Shown: positions 6,386-6,431 of the stretch, piece by piece | How positions within the stretch are numbered: the stretch's first letter is position 1 | Layout of the letters: every line of letters starts with the position of its first letter | The notes under the pieces: model-generated | The model's database searches: none | What the model was told of the DNA's origin: nothing | The model's input: the letters and a program-made list of their open reading frames with translations, nothing else | Made by a program: the position numbers and the translations under genes | Source of the DNA: an uncultured Methylobacter sp. | GTDB lineage: Bacteria; Pseudomonadota; Gammaproteobacteria; Methylococcales; Methylomonadaceae | DNA: 6,431 nucleotides | Assembly (NCBI GenBank): GCA_903831545.1 | Contig: CAIKYI010000429.1 | Coordinates: forward strand, 1-6,431 | Direction: 5' to 3'

Positions 6386-6422
6386 CCCCTTCAAAGTCTG
6401 TATTCTTGAAGGGTTTTTTTTT
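6386..6422 (+). terminator. Intrinsic terminator of the sigma-hflKC-ftsH operon
   Basis: CCCTTCAA (6387-6394) and TTGAAGGG (6406-6413) form a perfect 8-bp stem with an 11-nt loop, followed at once by nine T residues (6414-6422). It starts 49 bp after the ftsH stop codon. Two further A-T pairs could extend the stem past a bulged C at 6386. This is a textbook rho-independent terminator and marks ftsH as the end of the transcription unit. Confidence 0.9.
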
Positions 6423-6431
6423 CGGGATCAA

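Overview
The window reads as a chromosomal segment of a gammaproteobacterium. The protein sequences are proteobacterial: FtsH has its key residues at the E. coli numbering, HflK and HflC form a pair, and the start of a GlyQ-type glycyl-tRNA synthetase alpha subunit is present. Base composition looks moderate (mid-40s % GC by eye) and even along the window, with no sign of foreign insertion. A methylotroph-like gammaproteobacterium is possible, but that is only an impression and cannot be settled from this sequence.

Layout. On the minus strand, the first 29 codons of glyQ run off the left edge (87 to 1). Upstream of it on the same strand is a MerR-family regulator with a cobalamin-binding C-terminal half of the CarH/LitR photoreceptor type (1061 to 153). 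Positions 1062-1173 form a divergent control region. It holds four copies of TTGTTTA spaced exactly 11 bp apart, plus overlapping promoter-like elements pointing both ways. On the plus strand, a tightly packed cluster follows: an unusual sigma-70-family factor (1174-2355), hflK (2392-3552), hflC (3549-4409, overlapping hflK by 4 bp) and ftsH (4435-6336). It ends in a clear intrinsic terminator at 6386-6422.

How the parts may work together. HflK and HflC are the membrane partners that enclose the FtsH hexamer and modulate its proteolysis, so the last three genes encode one membrane-protease complex. Finding hflK, hflC and ftsH together behind a sigma gene, divergent from a B12-type MerR regulator, differs from the E. 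coli arrangement, where hflKC and ftsH are at separate loci. It suggests a dedicated, separately regulated copy of the complex. The 11-bp-phased array fits the direct-repeat operator described for CarH and touches the regulator's start codon. The working hypothesis is a light- and/or cobalamin-responsive switch controlling an alternative sigma factor and a membrane quality-control protease. FtsH could possibly feed back on sigma stability. The gene identities are well supported; the regulatory wiring is inference.
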